This document shows positions 1 through 7,713 of a stretch of DNA of 48,469 nucleotides, piece by piece; the first letter of the stretch is position 1; the number at the start of each line of letters is the position of its first letter. The notes under the pieces were generated by a model. The model worked only from the letters and a program-made list of their open reading frames with translations. It was not told the DNA's origin and searched no databases. The stretch comes from Lactonifactor sp050944855 (lineage in GTDB: Bacteria; Bacillota; Clostridia; Lachnospirales; Lachnospiraceae). The stretch covers positions 1-48,469 of the forward strand of contig JBMNRU010000023.1 in assembly GCA_050944855.1 (NCBI GenBank), written 5' to 3'. The position numbers and the translations under genes were made by a program.

Positions 1-1182
1 GTTGCAGGATTTGATCCGATCCAGATGGCAATTAAGATGTATGGCGGTATGAACAGCTTTTCATTTCTGGCAGTTCCTTTCTTCGTACTGACCGGTCAGC
101 TGATGCTGCGTGGCGGTTTGCTGGAATTGCTGATTAAGTTTGTAAACGTATGGTTCGGGAAATTCAAAGGAGCAATTGCTATTGTAACCATCGGTGCATC
201 CCTTTTGATGGGATCGATCGTAGGTCTGGCGGTTGCATCTGCAGCATCCTTAGGAGTATTCCTGATTCCTATGATGAAAAAAGAAGGCTATTCTGCTCCG
301 TTCTCAGCAGCAGTTATGTCGTCGGCTTCCCTGCTGGGACCGATTATGCCGCCGAGTGTATTAATGATTCTGTATTGTACTGCAGTTGGAAAGACATCTA
401 TTACAGGTATTTTTATGGCAGCGGTAACACCAGCGATTCTGATTACTTTGCTGCAGTGTATTACAGCACATACAATTGCTAAAAAGAGAGACTATCCATC
501 CTATGGCAGTTCTACCATGAAAGAGAAATGGGATGCCACGAAAAAAGCCATTCCGGTTCTGTTACTGCCGGTTATTATCCTTGGCGGTATTTTCAGCGGT
601 ATTTTCTCTATTACAGAGGCATCTGGCGTAGCAGTTGTATACAGCGCTATTCTGGCATTCTTTGTAAATAAGAGTGTAAAAATTAAAGATGTGCCGGATA
701 TGATCATTGAAGCAGCTTCTACTTCCGGTCTGGTATTAATTCTGGCAGGTGCAGGAACCGCAATGGCATGGGGGATCGCAAACGAGCGAGTAATGGATAT
801 GCTGATTGGTCCATTATCTACAATGCCATCCTGGTTATTCCTGCTGTTAGTAAATATCCTGTTGATCGTTTGTGGTATGTTTATGGATGACTATGCGTCT
901 ACCGTAATTCTGGCTCCGATTATTGCTCCGATCGCATGGGCAATGGGAATTGATCCACTGCATATTGGTTTAGTATTCTGTGTGAACCTGGTTGTTGGTC
1001 TGGCTACGCCGCCATTTGGCATTACCCTGTTTGTTACCAGCCCAATCGCGGGATGCAGGTTGGAACAAACAGCCAAAGAGGCCTTGCCGTTCTTAGCCGT
1101 AACCATCGGAATGCTGTTATTGGTAACATTTGTGCCGGATGTGGCGTTGTGGCTGCCGCGGCTGATGGGTTATACATCATAA
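1..1182 (+). CDS. dctM: TRAP transporter large permease, DctM family (5'-truncated)
   Basis: The large membrane subunit of a tripartite ATP-independent periplasmic transporter, which imports organic acids using an ion gradient. The frame is open from base 1, so the true start lies outside the window; 393 residues remain of a family that is usually about 425. Repeated hydrophobic helices run the whole length. The near-N-terminal segment GGMNSFSFLAVPFFVLTGQL is typical of DctM, as is the later stretch LLGPIMPPSVLMILY. It is followed after 46 bp by the substrate-binding protein and then the small permease, all on the same strand, so one operon is likely. The order M-P-Q differs from the common P-Q-M order. 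The substrate cannot be read from this subunit. Confidence 0.93.
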   Translation, partial: VAGFDPIQMAIKMYGGMNSFSFLAVPFFVLTGQLMLRGGLLELLIKFVNVWFGKFKGAIAIVTIGASLLMGSIVGLAVASAASLGVFLIPMMKKEGYSAPFSAAVMSSASLLGPIMPPSVLMILYCTAVGKTSITGIFMAAVTPAILITLLQCITAHTIAKKRDYPSYGSSTMKEKWDATKKAIPVLLLPVIILGGIFSGIFSITEASGVAVVYSAILAFFVNKSVKIKDVPDMIIEAASTSGLVLILAGAGTAMAWGIANERVMDMLIGPLSTMPSWLFLLLVNILLIVCGMFMDDYASTVILAPIIAPIAWAMGIDPLHIGLVFCVNLVVGLATPPFGITLFVTSPIAGCRLEQTAKEALPFLAVTIGMLLLVTFVPDVALWLPRLMGYTS

Positions 1183-1228
1183 GCAATATTTTGTAACAAA
1201 ATTTCTTATAAAGAAGGGAGATTACTCT

Positions 1229-2314
1229 ATGAAAATGAAAAAATTGAAAGTTTTAGTAGCTGGTTTGTTAGCAGTTTGTTTAATTGGCTCTATGGCTGGC
1301 TGCCAGAGAAGCAATTCAGGCGGATCCTCAGGTTCCGATGACGCAGCATCAGAAGAAGAGGCAAGCGGACAGTATACGATCCGTATTGCACTGGAAAACT
1401 CTGATACATATCCTGCAACATTAGGCCTTCAGGTTATGAAAGAGTATGTTGAAAGACAGACAGACGGCAATGTAAAGGTTGATATCTATGCCAGTGGTCA
1501 GCTGGGTGGAGAAGAAGAAACTTTAGAGCAGGTTGCACAGGGATCTCTGGAGATGGCAGTTGCATCCTTTGCACCGGTTGTTTCCTATTGTCCGGATTTT
1601 GAAGTAATGGATATTCCGTTCGTATACAACACCTATCAGGAAGCATGGATGGTTCTTGACAGCCATGTTGGTACAGAACTCATGGATGCTTTGAAAGAGT
1701 ATGATATGATCGGTCTGGCATTTATGGAAAATGGTTTCCGTCAGGTAACAAGTAATGCAGCTCCTGTTAACTCTATGGCTGATTTAAGTGGTGTTAAGCT
1801 TCGTACTATGCAGAACAACAACCATATGGCATTCTTCTCTGCATTAGGCGCTAACCCTACACCGGTTGCTTTCTCTGAACTGTATATGTCTCTGTCTCAG
1901 AAAGTAGTAGATGCACAGGAAAACCCAATTGCCAACGTAACAGATAAAAAACTTTACGAAGTTCAGAAGTACTTATCTTTGACAAATCATATTTATGATG
2001 CTATGCCTCTGGTATGTAACCTTGAGTTCTTCGAAAGTCTGCCGGCTGAATATCGTGGTATCGTAAGAGCTGGTGCGCTTTTAGGTCAGGAATACAGCCG
2101 TTTCTGTAATGCAGAGCGTGAAGATCTGATCCTTGCTGAATTAGCAGAGTATGGTATGGAAGTAAATGAAGTATCCGAAGAAGCACGTGAGGAAATGAAA
2201 GCAGTTGCACAGCCTGCAGCGATCAAAGGTATTGCAGAACACATCGGACAGGAAGCAGTTGATGCTTATCTTGCAGATGTTGAAGAAGTTCTGAATCAGA
2301 TCAGTGATTACTAA
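1229..2314 (+). CDS. dctP: TRAP transporter substrate-binding lipoprotein, DctP family
   Basis: Extracytoplasmic solute receptor of the TRAP system, 361 residues. The N-terminus has a short basic region, a hydrophobic stretch and a lipobox SMAGC with the lipidated Cys at residue 25, then a Ser/Gly/acidic linker. Family landmarks follow: YASGQLGGEEETLEQVAQGS, the ENGFRQVTSN segment, and LSGVKLRTMQNN. The Arg of the last motif normally forms the salt bridge to a substrate carboxylate, which implies an organic acid ligand. The start ATG has a ribosome site AAGAAGGGAG. It lies between dctM and dctQ. Residues alone do not identify the ligand; the LarA homologue downstream hints at a 2-hydroxy acid. 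Confidence 0.93.
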   Translation: MKMKKLKVLVAGLLAVCLIGSMAGCQRSNSGGSSGSDDAASEEEASGQYTIRIALENSDTYPATLGLQVMKEYVERQTDGNVKVDIYASGQLGGEEETLEQVAQGSLEMAVASFAPVVSYCPDFEVMDIPFVYNTYQEAWMVLDSHVGTELMDALKEYDMIGLAFMENGFRQVTSNAAPVNSMADLSGVKLRTMQNNNHMAFFSALGANPTPVAFSELYMSLSQKVVDAQENPIANVTDKKLYEVQKYLSLTNHIYDAMPLVCNLEFFESLPAEYRGIVRAGALLGQEYSRFCNAEREDLILAELAEYGMEVNEVSEEAREEMKAVAQPAAIKGIAEHIGQEAVDAYLADVEEVLNQISDY

Positions 2315-2369
2315 AATATATTCTTTATATAAAAACGATTAGTCCATTTATGGATGGAGGTAATATAAT

Positions 2370-2924
2370 ATGATTCAAGCGTTAGACAAAATGATTGAGG
2401 TGTCTTTTAAAATATTAAAAGCAATACTTACCATTGTTCTTGTAGGAATGGTTGTAATCCTCATGGCACATATTATCTGCCGTTATGTCCTGAATAACTC
2501 TCTGACCTGGTCTGAAGAACTTTTGAAAATCCTTCTGGTATGGTTCGGTATGCTCAGTGTATCTATTCTGGCGGTACGTCGTGAACATGTATCTATTGTG
2601 ATTTTTAAAGAACATATGCCGAAAAAGATTGCAGGCTTCTTTACAAAACTGACACAGCTTTTGACATTTATTATCTGTGTAATTCTTGTTATTGTTGGCG
2701 TTCAGTATGTATTGTCTGCCGGACATCGTCCCACTGCAGCACTTCGTATGCCATATGGATATGCTTATGCAGCTATTCCGGTATCCTTCTTCTTTGTAGC
2801 AATTTTTGAGTTCCGTAACCTGTTAGTGGATTTTACAGGAAAGGGACCTTATGCATCAATTGAAAAACCAGAAGAAGATCTGACCGGTGGTGCAGAAATT
2901 AATCTGGATATGGGTAAAAAATAA
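2370..2924 (+). CDS. dctQ: TRAP transporter small permease, DctQ family
   Basis: Small membrane subunit of the TRAP transporter, 184 residues. About four hydrophobic helices are visible (roughly residues 15-38, 47-65, 88-110 and 128-150). The segment LTWSEELLKILLVWFGML is the usual DctQ signature, with Trp-Ser-Glu-Glu at the start of helix 2. The C-terminal 35 residues are polar. The start is ATG with GGAGG about 7 bases upstream. It follows dctP by 55 bp and precedes the LarA homologue by 87 bp, which contain a large hairpin. It completes the three-part transporter. Confidence 0.92.
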   Translation: MIQALDKMIEVSFKILKAILTIVLVGMVVILMAHIICRYVLNNSLTWSEELLKILLVWFGMLSVSILAVRREHVSIVIFKEHMPKKIAGFFTKLTQLLTFIICVILVIVGVQYVLSAGHRPTAALRMPYGYAYAAIPVSFFFVAIFEFRNLLVDFTGKGPYASIEKPEEDLTGGAEINLDMGKK

Positions 2925-2926
2925 GA

Positions 2927-2988
2927 AAAACTGATATACAGAATTGGGATCATCGGAGTACCTTGTGTGCCCCGATGATTTCAGTTTT
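2927..2988 (+). promoter_or_regulatory. Intercistronic hairpin between dctQ and larA-like gene
   Basis: Outer arms AAAACTGA (2927-2934) and TCAGTTTT (2981-2988) enclose a second stem ATCATCGG (2949-2956) / CCGATGAT (2972-2979). There is no free T-tract beyond the stem, so it is more likely an mRNA-processing, partial-termination or stability element than a strong terminator. Confidence 0.55.
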
Positions 2989-3011
2989 CGCAGAAGAAGG
3001 AGGAAACCCGT

Positions 3012-4316
3012 ATGTATCGTATGGAATGTGGGGAAGGAAAAGAAGTATATGCAGATAAGATTCTGAATGTTCAGTTTGAGGTGCCCAAAGGATGGCAGGC
3101 TGCTTTTACGCAGACACCGCCATTGGCTCCCATTGATCAGGAAGAAGAGATTGCAGATGCCGTAAAGAATCCCCGATATGGAGATCCGCTTCCCCGAATT
3201 GTTGAGAAAAAGCAGGCAAAAAGTGCTTGTGTATTAGTATCGGATGCAACCAGAGCAGTTCCGACTTCACGGCTGCTGCGGTATGTTGTGGAAGAATTAG
3301 TAAAAACGGGTATGGCTTATCAGAATATACATGCCTTCGTTGCCATTGGAGTCCACAGAGATGCGACAGAAGACGAAATGCAACAAATACTGGGAGATCT
3401 CTATGGAAAAATTACAATCGAAAATCATACGCCATATGACAAAGAAAAACTGATATATCTGGGTGATACTTCCAGGGGAACTCCGGTATGGGTAAATAAA
3501 AGAGCATATGCGTGTGACATTCATATTCAGATTGGGAAAGTAGAACCTCATGAATTTGCAGGCTTTTCTGGTGGGCGCAAGTCCGTTTTGCCCGGTGTCA
3601 GTGCGGAAGATACGATTCTTATTAATCATCGTCCGGATATGATCCTACAGGAGAAAGCTGCGATTGGTGTTTTAAAGGATAATCCCGTTCACGAGGATAT
3701 GGTAGAAGCAGCTGAGAAATTTAGAATGGATTTCGGCGTGAATTGCGTGCTGAATAATAATCTGGAGCTTTCGGCTGTGTTTGCAGGCGATATGGTGAAA
3801 TGCCATGAGGCAGCCATACAATCGGTGAGAGAGCGCTTAGGCGTTGTTTTGAAGGAACGGCCGGATATATTGGTAACGACTCCAGGAAATCCGCTGGATA
3901 TTGATTTTTACCAGACAGTAAAAGCCCTGATTGCATTGACAGAAGTGTTAAATGAAGAAACTGTGGTGATTTTGTACTGTGGCTGTCCGGAAGGTGTGAA
4001 TTCTCCGGATATGCTGCGGGCATTTGGAAGCAGTCAGGATTTAGAAGAAGTGGTTGCTTATACTACGGAAAACTATAAGATTCAGATGGATCATGTATTG
4101 CTTTTGTCAAAAATCTTGCGTAAAAATGTTAAAATCGTTCTGTGCTGCCCCAATGTTTCGGAGGAAGAAGCAAAGCAAATGTTTATGATTCCCAGTAAGT
4201 CTCCGGAAGATGCCCTGCAAAAAGCAGTTCGTCTGTCCGGCAAAGAGAACGGTACGATTTTGTTCTATCCCAGACCTCAGACAGGACTTCCTGAACTACG
4301 TAAGCTTTGTAAATAA
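3012..4316 (+). CDS. LarA-family nickel-pincer racemase/epimerase homologue
   Basis: A 434-residue member of the lactate racemase LarA superfamily, which interconverts 2-hydroxyacid stereoisomers using a nickel pincer nucleotide cofactor. Key residues of Lactobacillus plantarum LarA are present with matching spacing: SDATR (Arg81, equivalent to R75), GVHR (His115, H108), EPHEFAGFSGGRK with His180 and Lys190 (H174 and K184, the covalent cofactor lysine) and His206 (H200, a nickel ligand). The protein should therefore be active. The cofactor synthesis genes larB, larC and larE are not in this window. It sits just behind a TRAP importer, so the substrate is probably an imported hydroxy acid. LarA relatives act on several hydroxy acids, so lactate is not assured. 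Start ATG with AAGGAGGAAACC upstream. Confidence 0.88.
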   Translation: MYRMECGEGKEVYADKILNVQFEVPKGWQAAFTQTPPLAPIDQEEEIADAVKNPRYGDPLPRIVEKKQAKSACVLVSDATRAVPTSRLLRYVVEELVKTGMAYQNIHAFVAIGVHRDATEDEMQQILGDLYGKITIENHTPYDKEKLIYLGDTSRGTPVWVNKRAYACDIHIQIGKVEPHEFAGFSGGRKSVLPGVSAEDTILINHRPDMILQEKAAIGVLKDNPVHEDMVEAAEKFRMDFGVNCVLNNNLELSAVFAGDMVKCHEAAIQSVRERLGVVLKERPDILVTTPGNPLDIDFYQTVKALIALTEVLNEETVVILYCGCPEGVNSPDMLRAFGSSQDLEEVVAYTTENYKIQMDHVLLLSKILRKNVKIVLCCPNVSEEEAKQMFMIPSKSPEDALQKAVRLSGKENGTILFYPRPQTGLPELRKLCK

Positions 4317-4322
4317 GATATG

Positions 4323-4350
4323 AAAAAAGAGCGGATGAACCGCTCTTTTT
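4323..4350. terminator. Bidirectional terminator between larA-like and cyclodeaminase-like genes
   Basis: AAGAGCGG / CCGCTCTT stem with a 5-nt loop, flanked by A6 on the left and T5 on the right, between two converging genes. Confidence 0.9.
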
Positions 4351-4372
4351 CTTATGTAAAACTTTAAGTTGT

Positions 4373-5500
4373 TTAGTCTGCACACTGTGCCGGGGATTCC
4401 CAGAGCAGAAGTTTCTGACCAATACCTTTTTCCAAAGCTGTGTTGTATAAATCCCAGCCAAGTCCCAGATCAAATACGGCCATACCGCAGGCAATGAAGC
4501 AGACAATCTGATCATCATCTTTACGTCCGACCTGATCGCCGATAATGATCTTGCCAATACTTAAGGAATCATCTAAAGCAGGTTTGCGTCCGGCATCAAT
4601 GAGACGATAAATAGGTCCACCGATAACACCGGAGTAATATTTGTCTTTGTCACCGGACATAATAGCATCTTCTACATATGCGTGATGCAGTCCGATGTGA
4701 TCGTAAACGATATCCATACCCATCCACAACTCTTCGTCACACTGTAATGGGCCGGAAGCTAAGATCGTACAGCCCGGCTGTACCCATTCTTTGCTGATAT
4801 GAAGAGGAGCAGTACGGGATGCGGCAATGGAGATTACGTCTGCCTGACGAACAGCAGCTTCTAAGTTCTGTTCTACCACTGCTTCAATACCGTATTCTTT
4901 CTTTACATGCTCAGCCAGAGCAACTGCACGTGCTTCCGAATGATTGTTGCAGACTACTTTTTTGATCTGCGGCATCTCACCCAGGATTGCATCCAAACAA
5001 GCCTTTCCGATAGCACCGCATCCGATGCAGGTAAGTACTTCTGAGTTCTTTCTGGCAAGATATCTGGCACCTACAGCCGGAACGGCTCCGGTGCGGGCTG
5101 CACTGATCAGGTTTGCACTCATGTAGCAAAGTGGTTCACCGGTATCTTTGTCGTTTAAGGTTACCATCAATACGGAACGTGGAAGACCATGCTGTTTGTT
5201 GGCAGCGTTAGAACCATACCATTTCTGGCCACAGATATTGAAGCGTCCGCCCAGGTAAGCCGGCATTGCAACGAAGCGGCGGTCAGGACCGGCAACCGGC
5301 ATGTTTGGGAATGGGGTGGTCTCAGGGAATACAATGTACATTCCGTGGTTATTGTGATTATTGCCACCCATCAGGTAATCTCCCTGAGCAAGAAGTTTGA
5401 ATACTTCCTCTGCATTGTTTACACATTTGTGAGTGTCGAGGACACCTGCTTCGATACAGTCCGGCTCAGACATGTAAAGAAATTCTGTTCTTTTTCCCAT
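4373..5500 (-). CDS. Ornithine cyclodeaminase / mu-crystallin family protein
   Basis: A 375-residue NAD(P)-dependent enzyme of the ornithine cyclodeaminase/mu-crystallin family. That family includes ornithine cyclodeaminases, alanine dehydrogenases, ketimine reductases and opine-type dehydrogenases. Visible landmarks: DRRFVAMPAYLGG near residue 73, GQKWYG with Lys93 (the substrate-binding lysine position), SAARTGA with Arg136, and the dinucleotide-binding CIGCGAIGKACLDAI with GxGxxG at 160-165. It is longer than typical 330-residue members, with an extra N-terminal portion. ATG start with AGGAGAATC upstream. It converges on the LarA homologue and diverges from an AraC regulator, so it may belong to the same pathway. 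The exact reaction cannot be told from sequence. Confidence 0.82.
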   Translation of the reverse strand: MGKRTEFLYMSEPDCIEAGVLDTHKCVNNAEEVFKLLAQGDYLMGGNNHNNHGMYIVFPETTPFPNMPVAGPDRRFVAMPAYLGGRFNICGQKWYGSNAANKQHGLPRSVLMVTLNDKDTGEPLCYMSANLISAARTGAVPAVGARYLARKNSEVLTCIGCGAIGKACLDAILGEMPQIKKVVCNNHSEARAVALAEHVKKEYGIEAVVEQNLEAAVRQADVISIAASRTAPLHISKEWVQPGCTILASGPLQCDEELWMGMDIVYDHIGLHHAYVEDAIMSGDKDKYYSGVIGGPIYRLIDAGRKPALDDSLSIGKIIIGDQVGRKDDDQIVCFIACGMAVFDLGLGWDLYNTALEKGIGQKLLLWESPAQCAD

Positions 5501-5575
5501 AAGTGATTCTCCTTTCTAGTGCATCGATATGCATTTGAGAGCTTGATAAAATACAAAATGTATTAAGATGTAATA

Positions 5576-5604
5576 ATTATAACATTCTGAATACTACAAG
5601 TCTA
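5576..5604 (-). promoter_or_regulatory. Predicted sigma-A promoter for the cyclodeaminase-like gene
   Basis: Reading the minus strand: -35 TAGACT (5604-5599), 17-bp spacer, -10 TATAAT (5581-5576). It is about 75 bp upstream of the start codon. The A+T-rich leader contains a short palindrome (ATACA AAA TGTAT) near 5551-5563. Confidence 0.55.
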
Positions 5605-5699
5605 TATTGAAAATGAAATCTGTTAAATTATTGAGAGAAATAAAAATGTATAAACAAATATATAGACATTAATAAATATATTTATAGAAAGTTTACATA

Positions 5700-5728
5700 T
5701 TGACAGTTTGCGATAACTCTGGTAAGAT
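5700..5728 (+). promoter_or_regulatory. Predicted sigma-A promoter for the araC-type gene
   Basis: -35 TTGACA (5700-5705), 17-bp spacer, -10 TAAGAT (5723-5728). Predicted transcription starts around 5735, inside the GTAC repeat cluster. Confidence 0.6.
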
Positions 5729-5734
5729 AAAAAT

Positions 5735-5768
5735 GTACTTAATAGTACATAATAGTACATCCCAGTAC
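5735..5768 (+). promoter_or_regulatory. Four GTAC boxes phased at 10 bp, candidate operator
   Basis: GTAC occurs at 5735, 5745, 5755 and 5765, each exactly 10 bp apart. The two central units are perfect 10-bp direct repeats AATAGTACAT. The cluster lies directly downstream of the predicted promoter, where a bound protein would block transcription start. The simplest reading is an autoregulatory site for the adjacent AraC-type regulator. Confidence 0.6.
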
Positions 5769-5892
5769 ACTTGTATCGTGCAGAAGGAATCGAATGATAT
5801 TGGATCATACAGTTTCGGGGGAAGATGTATCATCTGTGTTTTAGATAAAGTGAGCACGACTCAGCGGTCTGGCGGCATTGGGAGGTAGAGTT

Positions 5893-6816
5893 ATGCAGAG
5901 CAGACGGGTAGTAGTGGATTACGCAAGGCGCGTTCGACTGGAAGAAGATGTGATGAGAGAGGCTGTTGTAATTTATAATCAGCCAGTCAATCAAAAAGGT
6001 TATTCCGGTATTTTACACTGGCATTCAGAAGCACAGTTTTCTTTAGTGACCAAGGGAACTGTTATTTTCCAGGTGGAAAATCAGGAATATGAGGTAAAGG
6101 AAGGTCAGGGAATCTTTATTAACAGTAACTGTATGCATCAGTCTTATCCTAAGGACAAATTGGAGGATAGTTATTATCTCTGTATTAAGTTTGTGCCGGA
6201 GATGCTTTTTGGTCAGCTGGAATCACATGCAAAGGCCAGTTTTATTGATGCCGTTATTCATAACAGAGCGCTGTATGCAGTTCCTTTTACAAAAGGAGTA
6301 AAAAGTAAAGAAGTTTCAGAATTGCTTGTCGATCTTGCAAAGATTTATTCTGAGAAAGAAACGGGATATATATTAAGTGTTCATATAATTATGATGCAGT
6401 TGTGGCAGATACTTTTTGAAACAGTCAGTCCTTTGCTGGAGCATGTCGCCGAAAGTTCTTGTTCTGATATGCAAAGGGCAGAGATCTTAGAAACATATAT
6501 TCATGAAAATTATGCAGAGAAGATTACGCTGGAGGATATATCCAGAGCCGCGCATATCAGCCGGGGAGAATGCTGCAGAATTTTTAAACGGCTTCATAAG
6601 ACGACGCCTTTTCAGTATCTGATTCGTTTTCGACTGAATATGAGTCTGCTTCTTTTATGTGACTCGGATTATAGTATTGCACAGATTGCGCAGCAGGTAG
6701 GGTTTGGCAGCAGCAGTTACTATACAGAGTGCTTTAAAAAAGAGATGCATTGTACACCGTTGAAATATCGTCAGAATTATCAAAACAGTACACACAGAGT
6801 TCATTTTGTTATTTAA
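5893..6816 (+). CDS. AraC family transcriptional regulator with cupin sensor domain
   Basis: About 307 residues. The N-terminal half is a cupin-like ligand-sensing domain (HWHSEAQFSLVTKGT near residues 45-60, then the turn VKEGQGIFINSN). The C-terminal 100 residues hold two helix-turn-helix units: ITLEDISRAAHISRGECCRIF and YSIAQIAQQVGFGSSSYYTE, followed by the family ending FKKEMHCTPLKYR. I chose ATG at 5893, which has GGGAGG 8 bases upstream; a TTG five codons earlier would overlap that site. It diverges from the cyclodeaminase-like gene. It likely controls that gene, itself, and perhaps the TRAP/larA operon. Confidence 0.88.
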   Translation: MQSRRVVVDYARRVRLEEDVMREAVVIYNQPVNQKGYSGILHWHSEAQFSLVTKGTVIFQVENQEYEVKEGQGIFINSNCMHQSYPKDKLEDSYYLCIKFVPEMLFGQLESHAKASFIDAVIHNRALYAVPFTKGVKSKEVSELLVDLAKIYSEKETGYILSVHIIMMQLWQILFETVSPLLEHVAESSCSDMQRAEILETYIHENYAEKITLEDISRAAHISRGECCRIFKRLHKTTPFQYLIRFRLNMSLLLLCDSDYSIAQIAQQVGFGSSSYYTECFKKEMHCTPLKYRQNYQNSTHRVHFVI

Positions 6817-6850
6817 TTGCTTATATATATTTTGTGCCATGATAAAGGGG

Positions 6851-6888
6851 AAAAGAGAGTATGTGTCCTGGCTCTCTTTTCTCTTTTA
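6851..6888 (+). terminator. Terminator after the araC-type gene
   Basis: AAAAGAGAG (6851-6859) pairs with CTCTCTTTT (6872-6880), followed by a T-rich tail. Confidence 0.75.
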
Positions 6889-7014
6889 TGTTTATACGGG
6901 CCGGGCAGTTCGAACAAGAGTCCATAGGATTTATAGAAAAAAATAGTGTAATGGAATCTTGTATTCATATATTGTAGAATAGGAATTAGAAGATATCTAT
7001 AGGAGGAAGGAAAC

Positions 7015-7635
7015 ATGAAAGTATTGCTGATTAACGGAAGCCCACATGAGAAAGGCTGTACTTATACGGCTTTATCTGCTGTGGCAGATGCATTGGAGAA
7101 AAATGAAATAGAGACAGAAATATTTCATATTGGAAATGGCCCTGTGCACGGCTGTATTGGCTGCGGCAGATGTGGCAAAACACATACCTGTGTCTTTGAT
7201 GATGATGGGGTGAATCGGGCAATTGAAAAAGCGGCAGACGCAGATGGATTTGTATTTGGATGTCCGGTGCATTATGCTTCGCCAAACGGAGCTATGATTT
7301 CTTTTATGGATCGTTTCTGGATGGCGAGTTCTGCGATGTCGTATAAGCCGGCTGCCTGTGTGGTGTCCGCAAGAAGAGCGGGAACCACTGCGTCTTTGGA
7401 TGCGCTGCTAAAGTATCCGTCCTTTAAACACATGCCAATCGTGACGGCTCAGTATTGGAATATGGTTCATGGAAATACACCCCAGGAAGTGCGTCAGGAT
7501 GAAGAGGGGATGCAGATTATGCGTACAATAGGAAATAATATGGCATGGCTGCTAAATTGTATACAGGCGGGAAAAAAAGCCGGGATTCAACCGCCCAAAG
7601 CTGAGGAGAAGATTAAGACCAGTTATATCCGATAA
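7015..7635 (+). CDS. Flavodoxin-fold iron-sulfur flavoprotein / NADPH-dependent FMN reductase family
   Basis: A 206-residue flavodoxin-like protein. The N-terminal FMN phosphate loop reads INGSPHEKGCTYTAL. A compact cysteine motif C-x2-C-x2-C-x5-C (GCIGCGRCGKTHTC, about residues 47-60) matches the [4Fe-4S] binding pattern of archaeal and clostridial Isf-type iron-sulfur flavoproteins. PVHYASPNG is the usual second FMN contact segment. ATG start with AGGAGGAAGG upstream; a weak promoter (TGGAAT, 17 bp, TAGAAT) ends at 6980. It seems to be a single-gene unit with a strong terminator behind it. It probably carries out electron transfer or quinone/nitro-type reduction; the partner is unknown. Confidence 0.85.
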   Translation: MKVLLINGSPHEKGCTYTALSAVADALEKNEIETEIFHIGNGPVHGCIGCGRCGKTHTCVFDDDGVNRAIEKAADADGFVFGCPVHYASPNGAMISFMDRFWMASSAMSYKPAACVVSARRAGTTASLDALLKYPSFKHMPIVTAQYWNMVHGNTPQEVRQDEEGMQIMRTIGNNMAWLLNCIQAGKKAGIQPPKAEEKIKTSYIR

Positions 7636-7648
7636 GAGAAAAAAGATT

Positions 7649-7711
7649 GCCGGCAGTGAGGTACATTCTAAGAACTGAATGTTTCATGGCACTTCACTGC
7701 CGGCAGTTTTT
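7649..7711. terminator. Long bidirectional terminator
   Basis: GCCGGCAGTG (7649-7658) pairs with CACTGCCGGC (7695-7704); T5 follows on the plus strand and an A/T-rich tract flanks the other side. It serves the flavoprotein gene and the converging aroA. Confidence 0.85.
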
Positions 7712-7713
7712 GC

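Noticed and set aside
3012..4316. Naming the LarA homologue lactate racemase
   Set aside because: The catalytic residues are shared by the whole superfamily, which includes enzymes for other hydroxy acids; neighbours do not indicate lactate.
6903..6925. tRNA-like 3' end (GGCAGTTCGAAC...)
   Set aside because: GTTCGAAC is a palindrome that resembles a T-loop, but no D-arm, anticodon arm or acceptor stem can be assembled around it.
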